NCBI GenBank assembly: GCA_910578365.1
Contig: CAJTRC010000037.1
Location: forward strand, 1 to 25,846
Reading direction: 5' to 3'
Length of the DNA: 25,846 nt
From: an uncultured Muribaculaceae bacterium
GTDB lineage: Bacteria > Bacteroidota > Bacteroidia > Bacteroidales > Muribaculaceae
This document shows, one piece after another, positions 21,801 through 25,846 of the stretch. Numbering within the stretch: the first letter of the stretch is position 1; each line of letters opens with the position of its first letter. The notes under the pieces were generated by a model that saw nothing but the letters and a program-made list of their open reading frames with translations, searched no databases and was not told where the DNA came from. A program made the position numbers and the translations under genes.

Positions 21801-22738
21801 TAAAACGACATTCCTTTACTGTGGACAATAGGCCCGGTAATTGATGTATCTACCTCCTCGCCGTCTGCGTCGAGCTGCGCCACGAGCTGCTGAAGGTATT
21901 CGAGGGCGCGGGTAGCGTCAGCACCCAGAGAGGCGGCAACCGAGGCGCGGGCCGATTGCTCGGCGCGTAACCTTGATTTTACCGGCTGCGACTGCTGAAC
22001 CTGTACGATACCCTCCGGAATAACCTCGACCGGAAGGCGTTCCACCGCCTTCTGCATGGTTAGCAAAGCCACTGCGCGGGCTGCTGTTGCCTTCATCAGC
22101 GTGAAGGTATCGGAATCCTCACCCGAAAGAATCGGAGCGAGATACTTGCCGAGTACCGGGGCGACGGTTGCGCCCTGAACCTCGCGGATAATAGGAACGA
22201 GGGTAACGAAAAGGCGATGAGAACCGATAATGTAGTAATTATCGAACTCCTCCTTACTGCGTATTAACAACCCTTCGCGCTGGCGGTACTTGGGCGATTC
22301 AATCCAGAACGGGAACGCCTCGCGGTCTAAGGCTTCGACAAGTGCGTCGGTAGCCTCGTAGGCCAGACGTAAAATATTTTCCTCGTCCTTGAACTCCTGA
22401 AGGGCTGTTAACCCTTTTTCGTTTTCTCCGAGGCTTTTCGCCCTTCCTGTATCTCCGTGCTGTGCGTCGAGAGTCGGGATTATCTTCAGCCATGTAAAGA
22501 AGGCCACCGCCTGTTGCAGATAAGCCAGAGCGTCAGCCATAGCCGCGTCGTCGCTTTCTCCGTTTTCGTAATAGTCGGCCAGAGCCTCGACCGGTTCACG
22601 GCCCACGATTGCGACGACATCACGGATTCCGAACGGAATCAGGGGCCGCCACTTGTCGAAAGTGATACCGTTAGAGATTATTCCGACGGCTGCGGTAATT
22701 TCCTCGCTGCCGTTTCCGTCGCGGTCAAATAGTTTCAT
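21800..22738 (-). CDS. DUF6712-like phage head-tail protein
   Basis: This 312-aa soluble, mostly helical protein contains the stretch SLGENEKGLTALQEFKDEEN near residue 107, which resembles the conserved part of DUF6712 proteins in Bacteroidetes phages. The opening (MKLFDRDGNGSEEI) and the Ala/Gln-rich C-terminal coiled coil (about 240-295) are less conserved in type. Its start overlaps the end of the PLD-like gene by 14 bp. The position after the portal suggests a connector or head-completion role. The function of the family is not known to me and the name is by resemblance. Confidence 0.75.
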   Translation of the reverse strand: MKLFDRDGNGSEEITAAVGIISNGITFDKWRPLIPFGIRDVVAIVGREPVEALADYYENGESDDAAMADALAYLQQAVAFFTWLKIIPTLDAQHGDTGRAKSLGENEKGLTALQEFKDEENILRLAYEATDALVEALDREAFPFWIESPKYRQREGLLIRSKEEFDNYYIIGSHRLFVTLVPIIREVQGATVAPVLGKYLAPILSGEDSDTFTLMKATAARAVALLTMQKAVERLPVEVIPEGIVQVQQSQPVKSRLRAEQSARASVAASLGADATRALEYLQQLVAQLDADGEEVDTSITGPIVHSKGMSF

Positions 22739-23414
22739 CGCGTTTCAGTTTATAGGGTTTCCAATCGGCAAAATCATTGTTAAACGAATGGATTTTGTCG
22801 AAAATTTCTTCTTTGTAGAACCTTGCCACGCCTTCATCGACTGTTATAACCGTCTGCTCACAACGCGGATTACTGTTAAGGTTTGCCGAACCTTCGACCG
22901 CAAAATCAAAGCGTTCACCGAAACCGGCCATAACTTTAGAGTGATTCCGGAACACGGCAACGCGGCCGCCCATGAGCGCGACGGCCTCGCGCAAAGTGTT
23001 GTAAACCTCGGCAAACTTGGAATCGAAAATTTCACCGAGATAGAGGTCGAGCCGTCCAATCAATCCGCCGCGCTGCCATTTCAAAAGCGTTTCCGCGTCG
23101 GTCAACGCCATAGAGAAGGTGGACAAACAAACATACTCCAGCGGTTGCTGTTTGAGGATAGCCCGGAGATAGGTTAGCGCGTCAACATCGCCGAAAGAAA
23201 AACAATGATACGCCTCGCCCGGTGAAAAGTGCCACGGTAGGACATTTTCGAGAAAAAGCTCGGATTTTACGCGGCGTTCAAAGTTGCGCGACATCGAGCG
23301 GAACACCCTCGTTTCTTTCCCGGTGTTCTTATCCTCGGCGCGTTCCTTGGCCTCGTCCTTGCCTTTGCCTTTGTTCTCCGGCTGCTGCTCCGGGGTGGCG
23401 AATAAATCACGCAT
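22725..23414 (-). CDS. PLD/HKD-like domain protein in the head module
   Basis: This 229-aa protein has a charged, Lys/Glu-rich N-terminus (residues 1-45). Residues about 60-215 look like a phospholipase-D-like fold. They include H158-S-K160 followed by G175-S-A-N178 and NSNPRCEQ, which matches HxK...GSxN of the HKD motif. The usual Asp seven residues after the His is not there (F165); D170 is the nearest acidic residue. Only one HKD half-site is present, so activity would need a dimer, as in Nuc or BfiI. It overlaps the portal gene by 8 bp and the DUF6712-like gene by 14 bp. A nuclease in a head operon could process DNA or exclude competitors. A purely structural role is equally possible. Confidence 0.75.
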   Translation of the reverse strand: MRDLFATPEQQPENKGKGKDEAKERAEDKNTGKETRVFRSMSRNFERRVKSELFLENVLPWHFSPGEAYHCFSFGDVDALTYLRAILKQQPLEYVCLSTFSMALTDAETLLKWQRGGLIGRLDLYLGEIFDSKFAEVYNTLREAVALMGGRVAVFRNHSKVMAGFGERFDFAVEGSANLNSNPRCEQTVITVDEGVARFYKEEIFDKIHSFNNDFADWKPYKLKRDETI

Positions 23415-24762
23415 TTGCTTTCACTCTGTTTTCGGGGTTGACATTTTTTTCGGCCTCTACAACGGTACGATATAGGCCGATTCGTATATCTGTGCCGGGG
23501 TGGTTGGTGTCGATGAACTGTTGGAACGGCTTACATAGCACCATATCAGGCACGGCGGTTTCTGTGGCGTTATACACCTTCAGGGCGTAGAGTTTTTCGG
23601 AGCCTGAACCGAGTTTTGTATCAAGTATCAAGTTAGAGAGTGAGGGGTCGAGGCCAAAACCGGAGGTCGCGGCGGCCTCTGACTTTTTGCATATTGCCAC
23701 CATTGCTTCGATGTACTCTTTAACCTTGTTGTCGATAGCGGTAATCTTCCACCCCTCGAAATTGTTAGCCTCCTCGTTCCAGAACTGCGAGGTATGCAGG
23801 AACTTGCCCGCGTTCTCCTTGCCGGACATCGAGGCGGCAAATTTCTCCATCGCTGCGTCCTTGAACTCCTCTAACATTTCCTTTTTATAGGGTATGCCCC
23901 TTTGCTGACAGGCCATTTTTATCTGTTCCTCGGCGCGGTCCCAATATGACTGGGGCGATTCGATATGTTTCGAGATAGCCGAGGCGTTCTCGTTGTAAGC
24001 TGCGAGGAGTGGCGCGAGTGTTCCGGCCAACTCCAGCCAATCGAACGCACCGATAAAGCGCGGTACGCTGTAATGGTCGTGGTTGTAACTGTAAATGTTG
24101 TAATATGCCAGCGAAACGGGATATTTCAGAGGGTCGGAGGGGTCAAACAGAGGGTAAACGTGTGAGGTACGAGGGTCGGCCAGCGGCCAATCTGCCACCA
24201 TCGCTTGTGTAGGCAGCTTATTTTCTCCGGGCCATACGAAACGCACCTTTCCAGCCGGAACGTGTTCGACCCTCGCAATACGCCCGGAGCCGATACGCGC
24301 CCCGCGTGAACGTGTGAATTTAACCCAGAACCCCTCCAAATGACAGAGGTCTATCAGACAACGGTGCATTTGTGTGAGGTAGTCGGTAGCCTTCAGGTCG
24401 GCGGTAATCTGGTCGTCAACAGCCCACGCCCGGTAAAAGATATTGTTCGCGTCCACAGCGTCGCGGTAGAGCCTCGGACCCTCGCCCCACTGGAGGCCGG
24501 CCTTCTTGCCCATGATACCTTCACCGGCGTAGAACTTTTCGAGCAACATACACACACGGTTAGGGAGGTCGTTGTCGCGTCCAAACGGTATTATCGGCGT
24601 ACCGTTCACGTTCATATATTTATAACCAAACGAGGCGATAGAGCCGCCGCGTAACATGAAGGTCGAGGGTGTGAATCCGCGACCCTTGGCGTTCATGCTG
24701 AAGGTGTATATTTCACCGGCTCCATTATCTACGAAACCGAAATTTCCGCTTCTGCGTATCAT
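23407..24762 (-). CDS. Phage portal-like protein
   Basis: This 451-aa protein has the build of portal proteins in Bacteroidales phages. An N-terminal region (PIIPFGRDNDLPNRVCMLLE) is followed by long helices, a central WLELAGTLAPLLAAYNENAS segment, and a C-terminal stretch with the motif ATSGFGLDPSLSNLI that is typical of portals in this group. Portals form the dodecameric DNA gate at one capsid vertex. The start at 24762 leaves 13 bp after the upstream gene; a second ATG at residue 23 (MNAKGRG, first base 24696) is an alternative. No terminase or capsid gene is adjacent on either side, which is unusual. Confidence 0.75.
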   Translation of the reverse strand: MIRRSGNFGFVDNGAGEIYTFSMNAKGRGFTPSTFMLRGGSIASFGYKYMNVNGTPIIPFGRDNDLPNRVCMLLEKFYAGEGIMGKKAGLQWGEGPRLYRDAVDANNIFYRAWAVDDQITADLKATDYLTQMHRCLIDLCHLEGFWVKFTRSRGARIGSGRIARVEHVPAGKVRFVWPGENKLPTQAMVADWPLADPRTSHVYPLFDPSDPLKYPVSLAYYNIYSYNHDHYSVPRFIGAFDWLELAGTLAPLLAAYNENASAISKHIESPQSYWDRAEEQIKMACQQRGIPYKKEMLEEFKDAAMEKFAASMSGKENAGKFLHTSQFWNEEANNFEGWKITAIDNKVKEYIEAMVAICKKSEAAATSGFGLDPSLSNLILDTKLGSGSEKLYALKVYNATETAVPDMVLCKPFQQFIDTNHPGTDIRIGLYRTVVEAEKNVNPENRVKANA

Positions 24763-24775
24763 CTTGCTTAAAGTG

Positions 24776-25078
24776 TTAGTTTAACACCGTTCGGCGACCG
24801 TTGAACTCGGTAATTAAAACCTGCCAGCAATTACGGGCGAGGCCTGTTTCCGTATCGGTGAAAAATAGTTTATAACTTGCGTCTGAAATTTTGTCGTCTT
24901 TTGTCTTGGGGCGGATTCGCGCCGCATTGACTTTAACCACGTAGCCACCGTTGCGCGTCTGCCTGTTCCACTTGCGGAAGGTGAGCGAGAACGTACCACC
25001 GGCGAGGCTTATCCGCTTCATCTGCTCGATAGCGTCGTAAAGGTCTATCGGCTGCGCTTCTGTTTTATCCACGGCCAT
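24776..25078 (-). CDS. Small phage protein upstream of the portal gene, unknown
   Basis: This 100-aa basic, beta-rich protein opens MAVDKTEAQPIDLYDAIEQM, followed by a strand-rich core (GGTFSLTFRKWNRQTRNGGY) and a final ITEFNGRRTVLN. It overlaps the end of the lipoprotein gene by 34 bp. A later in-frame Met (MKRIS) would shorten the overlap but cut a likely helix. There is no signal peptide and no known motif. It is probably a real gene because it fills the gap between two certain genes with normal spacing to the portal start. Confidence 0.7.
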   Translation of the reverse strand: MAVDKTEAQPIDLYDAIEQMKRISLAGGTFSLTFRKWNRQTRNGGYVVKVNAARIRPKTKDDKISDASYKLFFTDTETGLARNCWQVLITEFNGRRTVLN

Positions 25079-25605
25079 ACTATGTCGGCGAAAAATAGAT
25101 ATATCAGGTAAAGGAGAATCAGGCCCAGCAATCCGGGGCCGATGATGTTCTCTAAAGATATTGCGGTGTTAATTTCCTCCGTAGTTTCTTCCGTTTTCTC
25201 GTTGACGGAATCCACCGCGCCGGAACTCTCGGAGTGTCGCGTTGCATTGAGGCCGTAAAACCAATTTTGCGCCTCCTTATCTCTTTTCGAGAGGGTCGAA
25301 AAATTGCCCGCAAACGTCCAATATATAAATATAGGTCGCCCGACTGAATCGCGCTTAATCTCGACAGAGCCTCGCACATCTGTTGAAATGTTTGCTGTGT
25401 CGCTCTCGCTGCTTCGCTCGTTTCCTCCCATGAGCACCGAATCGACCCTGGTACTATCTTGGCCGTCGTAATGAAATTCGGTTCGGGTTTCTTCAACCAT
25501 ATTTCGAGAACTTTTACAGCTATTGAAGGCAGAGCCGACAAGAACCAGAGCCATAAGGAAAAACAAACGGCGAGGGTAGCAAAAAATTTTATTTCCATGT
25601 TTCAT
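25045..25605 (-). CDS. Lipoprotein with C-terminal membrane segment: unimolecular spanin candidate
   Basis: This 186-aa protein has a basic N-terminus, a hydrophobic core LFFLMALVLVGSA and a lipobox-like FNSC with Cys at residue 30. About 120 periplasmic residues follow, rich in Ser, Thr, Glu and Asp. A single strong transmembrane segment lies at about 154-176 (GPGLLGLILLYLIYLFF), with a short basic cytoplasmic end (KQKRSR). An outer-membrane lipid anchor plus an inner-membrane segment in one chain is the defining layout of u-spanins such as T1 gp11, which fuse the two membranes in the last step of lysis. The holin-like gene is 9 bp upstream. The topology is read from sequence; the role is inferred. 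Confidence 0.8.
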   Translation of the reverse strand: MKHGNKIFCYPRRLFFLMALVLVGSAFNSCKSSRNMVEETRTEFHYDGQDSTRVDSVLMGGNERSSESDTANISTDVRGSVEIKRDSVGRPIFIYWTFAGNFSTLSKRDKEAQNWFYGLNATRHSESSGAVDSVNEKTEETTEEINTAISLENIIGPGLLGLILLYLIYLFFADIVWPWIKQKRSR

Positions 25606-25614
25606 ATATGTGAC

Positions 25615-25846
25615 TTATTGGGGTTGAGTGATTTCGTCGAGGCGTTCCTGAACATTGGCTTTGAACTTGTCGAGTTCGTTAGCGTAGTGGATAGAGATAC
25701 CCAGAAGGGAGGCGACGAAAATACATACCGTTCCGAACGCGGTTAATACTGAACTATGGATTTCACCCTCCGGCGGTATGAATAAACCGATAAACAGAAG
25801 GGAGAGGCCGGCAATCATTACCACGATTGCCAAAATGTAGATTATA
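25615..25846 (-). CDS. Holin-like membrane protein, 5' end cut by the window edge
   Basis: The reading frame stays open to the last base of the window, and the nearest in-frame starts are a TTG at 25833 and an ATG at 25818. The true start therefore probably lies outside. At least 72 residues remain: a first transmembrane segment (AIVVMIAGLSLLFIGLFI), a PPEGEIHSSVL turn, a second membrane segment (FGTVCIFVASLLGI) and a charged tail (NELDKFKANVQERLDEITQ). The PP-x-G-x-I-x-x-S-V-L turn between two membrane helices is frequent in holin-type proteins of Bacteroidales phages. It is followed 9 bp later by the spanin candidate, which supports a lysis role. Confidence 0.7.
   Translation of the reverse strand, partial: IIYILAIVVMIAGLSLLFIGLFIPPEGEIHSSVLTAFGTVCIFVASLLGISIHYANELDKFKANVQERLDEITQPQ

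Noticed and set aside
25831..25833. TTG as the true start of the right-most gene
   Set aside because: The frame remains open to the window edge with hydrophobic codons, so the gene more likely starts outside the window.
1..25846. CRISPR arrays, transposases or insertion sequences
   Set aside because: No regularly spaced repeats and no transposase-like gene or terminal inverted repeats were found; the only long repeat pair is the TR/VR.

Overview
The window looks like part of an integrated Bacteroidales (Bacteroides/Parabacteroides/Alistipes-type) siphophage. The evidence is a Bacteroidetes-type tyrosine integrase, gene starts without Shine-Dalgarno sequences, a TAnnTTTG-type promoter box, DUF4376-like and DUF6712-like proteins, and a TP901-like tape measure. 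The genus cannot be fixed from the sequence.

Layout, left to right. Bases 1-174 hold what looks like the 3' end of a tRNA gene (a likely attachment site), its terminator, and short direct repeats in front of a rightward integrase (175-1329). Everything else is on the minus strand, so transcription there runs from right to left. In that order there is: a holin-like protein cut by the window edge; a lipoprotein with a C-terminal membrane segment (unimolecular spanin candidate); a 100-aa protein; a portal-like protein; a PLD/HKD-like protein; a DUF6712-like protein; a 260-aa protein; a GH24 lysozyme; a tail-terminator-like protein; an HK97-gp10-like protein; and two small membrane proteins. A rho-independent terminator and a new promoter follow. 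The second transcript carries a ribbon-helix-helix protein, a small membrane protein, the 1445-aa tape measure, three distal tail proteins, a 2252-aa receptor-binding or fibre protein, and the genes of a diversity-generating retroelement (DGR).

The centre of interest is the DGR (about 1.3-10.4 kb). A 119-bp template repeat (TR, 3456-3574) lies exactly 280 bp from a 119-bp variable repeat (VR, 3736-3854) at the 3' end of the giant fibre gene. The repeats differ at 12 positions, and all 12 are adenines in the coding-sense TR (6 A to T, 6 A to G). No other base differs. The RT (477 aa) has the DGR-type IGLRSSQ motif and a YCDD catalytic box. No Avd gene is visible; the gene after the RT is DUF4376-like. 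The target combines a coiled-coil N-terminus, Ig-like segments, a LamG-like domain, a CotH-kinase-like domain with its DNRAKN and DMD motifs, leucine-rich-repeat-like sequence and a C-terminal C-type-lectin/FGE-like fold carrying the VR. The likely outcome is a phage that diversifies its receptor-binding tip.

Not seen in the window: terminase, major capsid protein, a recognisable major tail tube protein, replication genes and a repressor. The first of these presumably lie beyond the right edge.
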